Source: Nematostella vectensis (taxonomy: Eukaryota; Cnidaria; Anthozoa; Actiniaria; Edwardsiidae). From it: a stretch of DNA of 64,000 bases. Location of the stretch: NCBI RefSeq assembly GCF_932526225.1, contig NC_064038.1, positions 7,067,070 through 7,131,069 on the forward strand. Reading direction: 5' to 3'. The notes under the pieces were generated by a model. The model saw nothing but the letters and a program-made list of their open reading frames with translations. It was not told the origin of the DNA and ran no database searches. Positions 43,701 through 55,000 of this stretch are shown in pieces. Position 1 is the first letter of the stretch. Each line of letters starts with the position of its first letter. The translations under genes were made by a program, and so were the position numbers.

Positions 43701-44988
43701 CCGTAAATTCTGAGTTAAGAATAGACGCTGTTCAACTTAATTGAATAAGCGCAGGCCAACTTAATTAATTATTTTAAAAAATTATAATAATCTTGAAAGA
43801 TCAGCCTAGCCCCCCGACACCACCTTTTCCTTCTTCCCTCTTTCCCATATTCGCATCTCATTTGCCTCTGTCTGGCAGCGGTTGCACCCACCCCTCCCAT
43901 CCCCGATATTTGGCCTAATATTCCCCTTAAATCAAACAGACGAAAACTCCTTAATTGCGGCATTCGGCAAATTATGAATTCGGTGTTTCGGTTACCTTGG
44001 TACTCAGTCGTTGTCGCCGGTTTACGGCTCTTTTGTATTGAAGCGTGTAGCCTCTGGTACCCACGGTATGATGCAATCTACCGACCAATCAGAGAGAAGA
44101 GAAACGCTTGAGTGTTTTTGTCATCCTCGGCATGTTTTTCTTAAATCAAAAACATGATATTTTTTATAAAGCTACAAATAATTTTAACGCTTTAGTCACG
44201 ATAGCTATGGGATTGTCGTAGTGAACTTTCTTTAAATACTGCCATCTTTTTTATCGACTATTACTTACATGATAACATAACCTAAAAAAAAGGTTTATTT
44301 TATGCAATTAAACCTAATTCTATACATATTCAGCCTAATTCATTCCAAAGTATTACTCTATTAATCATCAATAGCATTTTAAGTAACAGAGTCGTCACTC
44401 ATCAAATTTATTTTAGAGTCCAGTCAAAAAGAAATGAAAAATTAAGTCATGTTTCCGGCAGGTGAAATTGGTTTGTCGTGATGACAAAAGAGGGTTCTTC
44501 ACTTGCTCTGTTTATTGTTAAACGGCCAAAAAAAAAAATGTGTAAAAAACACTCTTATCGACAAAATCTGCCCTGGGAAACAAACAAACTAAAATTTTTA
44601 GATACCATGTAATCATGGTACTTTTATTGCAATGGGAAAATTATCACAAAACTAAACACAGATCCGGTTTTCTCTGCGTATCTACTGATTACTTTTATTG
44701 GATAAATTTAGTCCCTTTCTTAGATTCAATATGATATAATATTATTCCATCCTATAAGACGATAATAAAAAATTCATTTTAGACTTATATAGAATATAAG
44801 TCGAAAAGGATTCGCTATCAATATTTTTGCTTTTTGCTTTTTCTATTTTTAATTTGCATAATCGCGTTGTGTGTCTATGCACCTATGCAATATTATTATG
44901 GGTAACATAACATTGTGTTAAACACGATATGAGAACAGCTTTGGTAAACAGGGTCTGTTTGAATTTAAAAGCGACTACTTTTCTTTCA
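40794..44988. other. intergenic between CLPX and the GPCR
   Basis: No coding domain recognised. It contains a probable hAT-type MITE (41850-42012) and a single end of the GGTACCAGAGGC fold-back family at about 44050-44063. The part near 44700-44988 is likely the GPCR 3' UTR. Confidence 0.5.
41850..42012. mobile_element. possible hAT-type MITE
   Basis: The left end CAGGGCCGCATCCAG resembles the reverse complement of the right end (CAGGCCTGTAGCCAG). Inside, CTCGCCTCGGGAAAATTTTGA and CCTCGGTAAAATTTTGATT-like direct motifs recur. No convincing target duplication. Confidence 0.4.
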
Positions 44989-46293
44989 TTATGTTCGCTT
45001 TTCGCCCTCCGCTCGAGTAATGTCTGTAAAGTGATCCGTGAGAGCTTTTACATCCTTCCCATTTGTCGCAAAACACAGTTCCAGATTCGTCGGGAAATAG
45101 TTATTTTCGCCGTCATAAACTGAGGGGTGAATTCTTCTAGAATGATATAGCTGGCGGCCAAATATCGGAAAACATATTTTTCCCGATTCTGTCATGTACG
45201 CTAAAGCGTCAGGCTGGTGAGAGTTACTTAAAGTACGGCAGCCCGCACAAGTTACAGTCTCTTGGATAAAACTCCAAATAACCCTGTTTCTGAAAATGTA
45301 AATTGCAGGAAACAAGGAGCGCTTGAGAGTAAAAACAAAATAAACGATTAGGCCAGCGTCGAAACTAACGGGCTGAGTGGTAACAATCGTCCAAATGGTA
45401 ACTCCAAGATAAGGAAAACTGCATAGTGAAAACATCAGAAATAGAATAATCGCCGTTTTGGAAGAGCGTTTATACGCGTCGACGGCAAACCGCTCTGCGC
45501 TGTAGTTTCTCGAGACATAGTTATTGTCAATGTTCACTTTTCCTCTCCCTCTTACCGCTTTCACGATACGATAAAACACATAGTAGGTTACAAGAAATGG
45601 TAAAACGATACTTGCTATTTTAAAAAACGCATTTAGCGTGCGAAATTTTAGAGAGGGTTCGTAGAAGTGCGGGAAAGTAAGACAGCGGCTTGACTCCGTT
45701 TGGGAGATCATGTTCCACGGTGCAGCAGAAATGACGGCTTGTACCCACGACCACAGGATGAGAAAGCGTGCTCTTTGATGGGTCATTAAGCGTCTTAGTC
45801 CCTTGACCAAGGTTACGAAGCGATCAAGAGCTATTCCACACATTGTTAATAGCGCTACGATCTGGAATAGGTCCTCGAATGAGAGCAGTACTCGGCAGAG
45901 GATGTTATTATTATATATCGGTACTCCTAGAATTATGCTCAGCCAAAATGGGAAGTCGAAAATGGATGAAAGCAGGTCTGCAGCGCTGAGATTCACAACT
46001 AGTGTGTTAGTTATTGTCCGCATTTTGAAGTTTCTGAAGAAGGAGAAAATGATAAAAAAGTTCCCAATCAACGCGATGAAAATCGCCAATAACATCAACG
46101 CCGACTTGCCTAGTCCACCGATGTCCGGTACAACTTCAGTAATGTTGTCAGAAATAGAACTTGAGTGATTAGACGAGTTAAAACAGTCCTTGGGCCAGGA
46201 CGAAAGGTTCCCGCTCAATACTTGTAGCGATGTAAAATTATTACATACACTTTCTTCCATGACGGTTTGAGAAAGGTTTGAAGCGATGAACAA
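44989..46293 (-). CDS. class A (rhodopsin-like) G-protein-coupled receptor, orphan
   Basis: Single-exon frame of 434 aa; the start is 46293 or an in-frame ATG at 46260 (MEESVCNN). The N-terminus carries several N-x-S/T sites and would be extracellular. Seven hydrophobic segments are present. Class A landmarks: GN in TM1, LSAADLL in TM2, Cys before TM3 (NILCRV), ALDRFV at the end of TM3 (DRF in place of DRY), W in TM4 (LWSWVQA), CSFP in TM6 (in place of CWxP) and FPAIYIF in TM7 (NPxxY with Asn replaced). A Cys-containing tail (ETVTCAGC) may be palmitoylated. Ligand unknown; intronless orphan receptors like this are common in cnidarian lineage-specific expansions. Confidence 0.88.
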   Translation of the reverse strand: MFIASNLSQTVMEESVCNNFTSLQVLSGNLSSWPKDCFNSSNHSSSISDNITEVVPDIGGLGKSALMLLAIFIALIGNFFIIFSFFRNFKMRTITNTLVVNLSAADLLSSIFDFPFWLSIILGVPIYNNNILCRVLLSFEDLFQIVALLTMCGIALDRFVTLVKGLRRLMTHQRARFLILWSWVQAVISAAPWNMISQTESSRCLTFPHFYEPSLKFRTLNAFFKIASIVLPFLVTYYVFYRIVKAVRGRGKVNIDNNYVSRNYSAERFAVDAYKRSSKTAIILFLMFSLCSFPYLGVTIWTIVTTQPVSFDAGLIVYFVFTLKRSLFPAIYIFRNRVIWSFIQETVTCAGCRTLSNSHQPDALAYMTESGKICFPIFGRQLYHSRRIHPSVYDGENNYFPTNLELCFATNGKDVKALTDHFTDITRAEGEKRT

Positions 46294-47847
46294 GCTCTCA
46301 TTTCCTCAAAGAAAGATCAAAACAAACGGCAAGCTAAATGCACCGGTTGCCGTGTTTTTCGGTATCTACTTCACAGCTTGTGGTTTTGTAGTTTGTGTTA
46401 GGTTAAGAGCTTGGCCATCATTACAGGGGATCTCTTCCTATCGCGCGTTCTGCAGTCAACTGGTCAACTACTGGCTATACAACAGGGATCTCTCCAAGGC
46501 AAATAAGGCGACTACGCATGCGCATACAACACCTGACACTATGTATTTGGTGCAACTTCCTCTTATGTCGAAAACTGTCAATTCGAAGTGCTGTATATTA
46601 GAATATTACCGCGTTAAAGAGAAGGAAATGGAGCAAACGCTTTCAGCAAAATCTAATGAATTGTTTCGCGGATGGAGAGGTTTGAATCAGTGATGATTAT
46701 GTACGATGAATGACGAAAGTGTGGTATCATACAAATACACAATTTACTAGTTTCAAAGCCGTTTGATATCTTCATTTAAAATAAACCCCTCAATCTTAGC
46801 AAAAAGGTCACGTTGAAATGTTTTTTACTTGCTTCAGCTGTGGATATTGCAAACAGAATCCCAGCCATTGCAAAAACTCATTTAGACGGCAAGGCTTTCA
46901 GCTTGGATTAAAAGATAACGCGTAAAGACTTTCTGACCACATTCACCCCAACTGCTTTAATGAATCGCACTTAAAATGGTCGGCGAGCTTTGCAAAAGTC
47001 TGGTCAAACGTTGAACTTGCTGAATTCTGGCTGTATAAATACTTTTAATATCTGAATTAGTCCCCTTAATGTTAACTCAGCTATTTCATGACCATATGAC
47101 TGCTATACATTGTACACCAAATCCAAATAAAATTAAAATTATGAAGAGAGCATCTGTAAATTAATTACGGGTACGGAAAATGTTAATCACAATAATTATC
47201 ACAATATAATAAAAAACAAAATGCAAAATTTCAGTATTTTCAATTTTATTCGTTCAAATTGCAAAAATCCGGTATTTTTTTAAAGGAAAGTGACCTTAAC
47301 TCTTAACCTATAGCTATCAAAGGATTATTTTAATATCAAGGGAATATTTTAATTATTTAAATGACAGTCTTGTTTTTAAAAACAAAACTGAAAAGGGAGA
47401 GAATGCTTCCAGGGCACAACAGCTTAGAATGTGTTATGTCTAGTTATTTTCCCGTTAATATATTTTCCCTCTAGGGAGGGGCACTCCCCCTCCCCCCCCC
47501 CCTACCTACCTGACATAATTGCCACTCCCCACTTTCTGACACCATATGCGCAATATCTCGGATTTTATGTGAGTGCGCCTTTCACTATTAGAGAAGAAAT
47601 GCATTAGGTAATAATTTGGAAAAAAATTGGGAAAATGTACTATAGCGAGGTGCCCATAACCAAATATGGCGCGATGAACCATATATGGATGCTATGATTG
47701 ACAAGCTCGCGAAATCTAAAAATAGCTTTCATGGACGTTATCATGGGCCACGGGGATTCGTTCTCTTATATCATGGTCTCTTGATCCGTCTGAATGTTAA
47801 CACAAAAAGCACCCCCAAAATACACTTTACCCAGGGGCCAAGCGATT

Positions 47848-48190
47848 GCGACTCTCCCCTCTAGGGTAACTTGACTGCGACTCTCCCCTCTAGGGTAACT
47901 TGACTGCGACTCTCCCCTCTAGGGTAACTTGACTGCGACTTTCCCCTCTAGGGTAACTTGACTGCGACTCTCCCCTCTAGGGTAACTACTGCGACTCTCC
48001 CCTCTAGGGTAACTTGACTGCGACTCTCCCCTCTAGGGTAACTTGACTGCGACTCTCCCCTCTAGGGTAACTTGACTGCGACTCTCCCCTCTAGGGTAAC
48101 TACTGCGACTCTCCCCTCTAGGGTAACTTGACTGCGACTATCCCCTCTAGGGTAACTTGACTGCGACTCTCCCCTCTAGGGTAACTTGAC
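47848..48190. repeat. 29-bp minisatellite, 12 units
   Basis: Units of GCGACTCTCCCCTCTAGGGT + AACTTGACT. Two units lack TTG (26 bp) and two carry single substitutions. Confidence 0.92.
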
Positions 48191-48309
48191 CCCAGAGCTG
48201 TCGTTAAATGGTCCTTGTCGACAACTTACAAGAATACGAGAGCATGCTTTTCCCCGTACGATACCAGTACTTTGATTTTGAATAACGAGGAACGATGAGG
48301 GAGGAGAGG

Positions 48310-48328
48310 GGGGGGGGGGGGGGGGGGT
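48310..48328 (+). repeat. poly-G run
   Basis: About 18 consecutive G residues in a purine-rich context (GAGGAGAGGGG before, GGGAGTGAAGAGG after). It could form a G-quadruplex and is prone to length error in sequencing. Confidence 0.8.
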
Positions 48329-48510
48329 GGGAGTGAAGAGGTCTTATTACCGCAAAACCGCACAATTTTGAAAATACTGCAACAACGCATACCGCCCAGA
48401 TTGACGAGGTTTTTGAAGCGAATGCGCGACACCCAGGTTTCCCGCTTGATCATCACCTACCTCGGGTAAATCCCGCGCACCGCACGACCAAGAGAGGATA
48501 AGATCTTTTA

Positions 48511-48790
48511 TCACGAGCTATAGAATAATTTGACTCCGAAACGAAGTCTAATGTCTTGTTAGTGTCGAATAAAGCACGTATATCTACTTCGACTCGATTC
48601 GCCGTGGTTTCGCCCCACAGCGAGCTCTGTCCCTACGCGCTTGCGATCTTTCAAACGACGCGCTGTGTAATCGTCGCTGCAGCGGCGAAACCATGGCAAA
48701 TACATCCAATCAAAGTAGGAATACGTGCTTATTCAACACTAACAAGACATTAGACTTCTTTTCGGAGTCAAATTATCAACAGCCCGTGAT
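48511..48790. mobile_element. long fold-back element upstream of HACD3
   Basis: The left arm (TCACGAGCTATAGAATAATT...) and right arm are inverted copies over about 115 bp, sharing TTTGACTCCGAAA, GAAGTCTAATGTCTTGTTAG and GCACGTAT. The loop is about 45-50 nt. Non-coding; arms differ by a few percent. Confidence 0.83.
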
Positions 48791-49046
48791 ATGATGCTCT
48801 TCATGGCAGGACTAATCGTTTTAATTTTTAACGCAATACCGCTGTTTAAAAAGTAAAATCTCTCATCTCACTGTTTCAAAATATCGCATCGCAGCATGCT
48901 CTCTTATCGCAATAATCGCGTACAAAAAGGCCAATACCGGCATACCGCAACCAACGTCCCACGAGTGAAAAGGTAGAATGTTTAGGAGGCCTGTGTTCTA
49001 ATTTTTTTGGCAGTGCATGCCGGGAAGTGAGCTCTTTCTATCCAAA

Positions 49047-52000
49047 ATGGCGGCCAAACTAAAACCGATTGTGAGATGGGCTCAGACAAAAGAGCGGCTT
49101 TATTTAACGCTAGAGCTGTCAGATGTCCAGGTATTGTACACTTTTGAGAGATAATAGTTGTATTTGATACGTTTCTGCAAACTTTTTTTATGATTCTGTG
49201 TATTTTGTCTGTAGTACCCGTCGATAGATTTGACAGAATCGCGGCTTCTTTTCAAAGGTAGGTGGTGTTTTCTATAGTTTCTGAGAACCCAACTGAGGCC
49301 TGGTTTGAAGATGAAGTTAAACTGCCGTTTTGTATTTAACAGGGATTTAATACATAGATTTAGGCGCTGCCTGAAAGCGGAGCCAGCATAAACTTGTGTA
49401 GAACCCCCCTTCCCTGCACTTTCATTATGCATCATGTTCCACCACCCACAAAACAGCACCATATGTAAAACATATAAAGATTGCATGTTCTATAAATACT
49501 GCAATTATTATTAAAATGTGTCCTCCCAATCCTCCTGGGGAATACCTAGAACAAATATGTTTTTTTGTTCTAGGTAAAAAAGTATTTATTGACATTACTA
49601 AGGATATTATTAACTAAACTTTACTTAGACAAGTAGAGTCTTCCTTTATTTCCTTTTTTCCAGATAGAATGCTTATACAGTGAGTTGTTGTTCCTATGTT
49701 TAAATATAAATAGGAAAGGCTTGGGATTTTATTTACCAACTTTGATCACAACACCAGCCACGCCCCTATTGTTTTTTTTGGGACTGTGTCAAATAGACCC
49801 CGTACCCAAGAGAGGATTACAACCTATTATTTAACAAATAGATCTCATTTTTGCATGTGTCTGTCCTCTAATAGATGCACTGATGACATCACAGCGTGTC
49901 ATGAACAAAAAAGTACGCAATGAGACACTTTATAATCTAGTTTTTGGGGAGCGTGCCCACATGCTGACGCCAAGCATGCATGTGTCCTCTAATAACACAT
50001 GAATCTTTGACCAATCAGAGTGCACCATTTATGAGTGTTGTTGTATAATACCTGATATTTAATATTGCCTCGTCTTATTTGTCCAGGATATGGGCATGGT
50101 GCTAAGGGAGAAGACAACTATGAATTGGAGGTTAATTTCCTTGAGCCAATCAACCCAGGGGTAAGCATACAATCATATTTTTTATTGCGTGTTTACCCTG
50201 TTTTCACCTTCACATTTTAAACATCATCAGCTGTGATAATGTCATTGTCTTTGTCTAGGAAAGCAGTCACAAAGTAATGGAGCGGTATGTGGAATTCTCC
50301 ATCGCAAAGCAGAAAGGTAGAGAATTCTTCTGGCAGCGTCTGGTTGATAGTGAAAAAAGGCCAAACTGGTTGAAGATCAATTTTGATCGCTGGAAAAATG
50401 AAGACGATACTGAAGATGAGAAACAAGAGGCAGAAGAGGAGCAAAAACGGCAAATAAGTGTATGTAAAAGACATAAATGCTGTATGATTATCTGTCTGAC
50501 TGTCTGTCCGTCTGTTGTCTGTCTTTTCTTTTATATATTTTCCATTGTTCAAGTAATGCTAGTAAAATGTGAGCTCTTATTTGCCAAGAAGGGCTGGTGA
50601 TTAGTGCATGCCGTTTTCTTTTTTTTGTGCATCTGTCCTCTGATAACCCTAGTTATTTTATAGCATGTCCAGAGCAGCAGTCATGCAGCTCTCCATGATT
50701 TTTTGTATGACACATTTGGTGACATTCTGGAAAAAAATTGGAGGACAGACAGACGTAAAAATGAGATCTGTTTTATTGTAAATCTATGCATCCACCCATT
50801 TGTCTGTCCATTGTGTACACAGTATCTCTACATGTTTTTGGTTGTTTTCTCTTGTCTGGCTGTTTGTCTAGAGATTGCCTTGTCTTCTATAAAATCCAGG
50901 AGCGGATAGGTAGATTATTTATTGTAACTTTGTGACAGTTTACATTGATTTTAGTCCGATAAGGTCTATGGTGACTTTTACAATGCATTACAATTTAAAC
51001 CATAAGGTTCACCAGTGCTTTTCGGGCCTCGGACCAAATGGTAGTCCCGTGTACAATATTATTAAACAGATTGTTGTGCAGTTTATTGGTATTGATTGCA
51101 AAGAAGGATACAAAATACACTTTGTTGATGTCCTCATTTGGTAGGCATTAAACCACATAGCCTTTGTTCAACTTTTCTGTGGGGCATTTTTCTATTTCTA
51201 GGTCATGATTGCTTGCTAAAGGTAGGGGTAGGTCAGTGCCAATAATTTTTGTTACATTTGGTTTTGCAACTCTCACCGATACAAATACACCTAGGCAGTG
51301 AATCTGCACAAGTTAGGGTGTTTCCTAACACATACATTGTGTAAATGCAATATACTCCACTTTATGCTCTGTAATCTATAGACACTTCAATGAAAAAGAT
51401 GCAGCTAAATGGGTTCCTACCCATTATGCACAATAAAGGAATGCTCCATATGGCATCTTTTGCACTTATGTTGCCTGCCCAAAGGGGTGAGGGATAAACT
51501 TCTTAAACCCTCCCCGAGATCCACTACTGAAACTTACATATTTGTATTCTCCTTTATATTCTTCTAGAATATTATTGTTGAACAGAGGTTAAAGAGAGAC
51601 TATGATATGCATGGAGACAGAGTCAAACAAGATGGTTAGTATAAGTTTGTGGGATGTGTGTATAGTATGTTATACAGAGCCAGTGTAGGATTTATTAATA
51701 ATGAATAGTAAGGGCAATGATGATTACTGTTGAATCTGTTGTATCGCGACCTGCATTTTCAAAACATGATTTGCTTAGGATTCCTGTTCCGTCAGTAAAA
51801 CCATTCTGAACCAATCAGAGTCTTGCTTTGTGCACTTTCCTGGCTATCCCCTGGACGAAAACTAGACAGTGTTGCGATAGAAAGCCAGGCAACTGCACTA
51901 GGCAAGAGATGGCAAGTGTCTGATTGGCTTAGAATAATTTGACTGGCAGAACAGAAAATCCCAAAAGTGAAAATGCGGAATCGTGATACAACAGCAATTG

Positions 52001-55000
52001 TAATAGTAAATAATTGTAATGATTATTCATTATTATTATAATGATTATTAATGATGATTGATTAATGATTAATGATATTATATAAATAATTATAATGATT
52101 ATTCATTATTATTATTATAACGGTTATTCTTGTCCTATAGGGCTTTGGGTGTTTTTCTTTTAAACACATATCAGTAGTTGACCCAGAAAAATTAAAATAC
52201 TGCAGGTGTCTGTTTAGAAGAGAGAGTAATTTCAATGTTTATATCAGGATGTATCCTATTTCCGTCTCTCCCCCCCCCCCCCTCCAATGCATCCACAATA
52301 AATTACGCGCTGATTTATTTTTTGGCAGCATTTAAAGATTGATGGGCTATGGTCATAGAGCCGCACTAACCGTTCTAGTATGCCATTCAACCCTGGCGAG
52401 AATTTCCTTCAGATGAAAATGAAAGAAATTCCACTATTCAATCCCTGAATACCTAAGAATAGCCGGTTTGAATGCACCTAGGAAATTAGTTTCCCCTCAC
52501 AGCACGGGAATGTCACTGTTATTTTTATGGACGCCAAGAAATTCGCATACAATTACATCTTCCTCACTTCCAAGGATTTATGCCTTTCAAGTTACATCCG
52601 TAAATTAGGGATTTCTTCACAAATTAATCACAGAATGATGTGTGATGTGCGTCCTTACACTAGCCGTTGTAGGACTTTAAAAGATAAGTCACAGCTAATA
52701 AAAACTTAATTGTTTCTCGGTTCAAATAATGTATTGAAAGTGGCTCTGTATTTATGTCATAGTTGTTCGATTCCTGAAGAAGTTTTACCTTGTTACATAT
52801 AATGGCATACAATTCATCCTCTTCCTCTACATTGTGGCTAAGATTATCTCAAGGTTTATCATGGAGGGAAAAGGTTAGTCTATTGTCTATAAGAAACACC
52901 TGAGAAGTTACCATAGTACTGTTTACACTAGCAAATTATGTTGCGTTACACCATCTAAGATTTTACACTTTTGGCTGAGATGCAATGAAATCTGTGAAAA
53001 AAAAATTAGTCCAAATCAATGCAGACAAAGCCAATGTTTTTCTTGCAATGTTCTTGCTATTTATCTGAAAAGTGATAATAATTTTAGAAGAGTAAAAGTT
53101 GGCAGCAAAACATGCATATTACGCAATTAAGTGCAATTTTCATAACCTAACCTGTTCAATAATCGTGTTAAGCTTTTATTATAATGCTGATTTGGGATTT
53201 CTTGTAAAGTAGTTTTTTTTATGTTTTGCTCATACAGTAGAAAATATGCCACCTTACTAGATCAGGGATTAGTTATTCTGAAATAATTACCTATTTTGTT
53301 TGTCTAAATGCTACATTTAACACATTTTTTTGTAGATTCCCTTGCTGGCAATTATGATGCTGTGAGTGACATTATAGCCTCCTGTCAGCTTGCAGCATTC
53401 CTAGAGGTTTTGAACCCTGCCATTGGCATAGTAAAAACTGGGGTTTTCGCACCATTTGCACAGGTATTAGCTGTGGCTTTTTAGCAAAAGTAATACAGAT
53501 ATTACTAGGGAAATTTGATACATTATTAACATTGATGTCTCAAAAATGCAGAAACAAAATGTTAGTAAGGCACATATCCTTGAAAAAGGAAACCATTTAA
53601 AATTGTGACCAAATCTGCATATTTAATAACCAATCTGTAGATGATTATTATTATTACATTGACAGGTGTTTGGGAGGAATTTAGTGCTGTTTATGGTTGT
53701 AGTACCCCACCCCACTCTTCATGCCGACCCTGTAGTTAGTGCTCTGTTCTTCACCTGGTCTGTTATAGAAATTATCAGGTAGGAGATACAAGATCCCAAC
53801 ACCATAATCAACACCCATCAAAGATGTGAGACCACTGTCAGTCTTGTTACTGAGACCACTACATTAAAAACCTGCATGTACAGTAAGAACCTAGGTTTTT
53901 TTTTAAGTTTGGCACAACAGGTTCTTTTATTTTGGGGTACTTACTAACAATTAAGGCAAAAATATGTAGGTTTTTCCAAGTTGCTTAATCAACAGTAGGA
54001 TTTATAATACTGAAGTGTGACTTGACTGAATACATAGCCATTTTCCTATAGAGATATCCTACTGTATGTATGCTGTATCTGTAATCTTATTTTAATGGAA
54101 CTATAGAGTAAAAAAAATGTTCAGCAAATTTATATTTTAAAGCCAATAATTTGTTTCATTTTCAATGGGGTAACCTAACATATAAATCCCTTTTGAATTT
54201 TTAGGGTTAGTAGGTTCTAATATTTTGGGTTATTAAAATCCAAAATTCCTGCCTATACTTTAGGTTCTTAAATCACTATATATTCTTTCACGCAGGTTTT
54301 CACCGTACTACAAATGGGCTCTATACTACTTTCTCTCAAGATAACATTTCTTTGTAAAAATAAATCTGCCAAAAATGCAGCTCTGACTACTCTCTCTCTC
54401 TACAACACTTAGCTCCGTTACCAGGGAGGTTGACAGATCACTAACTAACAACATGTATTTTTTTTCTTAAAGCAGCATTGTCGCCAGCTTACTTCCAGTC
54501 GATTATGTATGTAACAACTTCTGATGATTTTTAACGGAAAAAATTTAAATATTTCGAAATTGTTATAGCAGTGTGTCTATCTTTGACTGATAATTTAGAG
54601 TGGTTGGCCTGTTAAAATCTGGATTCTAATCTATTGTCGGTTGAGGTTTCCGTCGGCCCTCTGGGGGTAAACTGGTGACAATGCCGCTTTAATTGTATTA
54701 TTTCCTTTTTTTTAATTTTAAATTAACTGACTTGGAGCAATGCTGTGTTGTGTGAGCCTTCCACGCCTTTTGTGTTGAAGTTTGTGTTGGAGTTAAAACA
54801 AAATAAATTAAAATATTATATGAAAGATTACTAAAATAATTCTAATTCATTATCACAATTGACCACTAGTATATATATATATATATATAGCTGTTGTAGG
54901 CGGAGTGAGATGACAGGATTTTCCATGAAATAAAGTGTTCTATGTCGTTGTCTTTAAGGCTCCATATGTACTTGCTTAGTTCGGTTGAGTTTCTGTGTTT

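Larger units (their letters stand above)
46294..49046. other. intergenic between GPCR and HACD3 (divergent genes)
   Basis: The two flanking genes are transcribed away from this spacer, so it should hold both promoters. Recognisable content is a 29-bp minisatellite, a poly-G run and a fold-back element, listed separately. No coding domain seen. Confidence 0.5.

Noticed and set aside
46286-46693. Plus-strand 135-codon frame upstream of the GPCR
   Set aside because: No domain, overlaps the GPCR start in antisense and has no splice-linked continuation.
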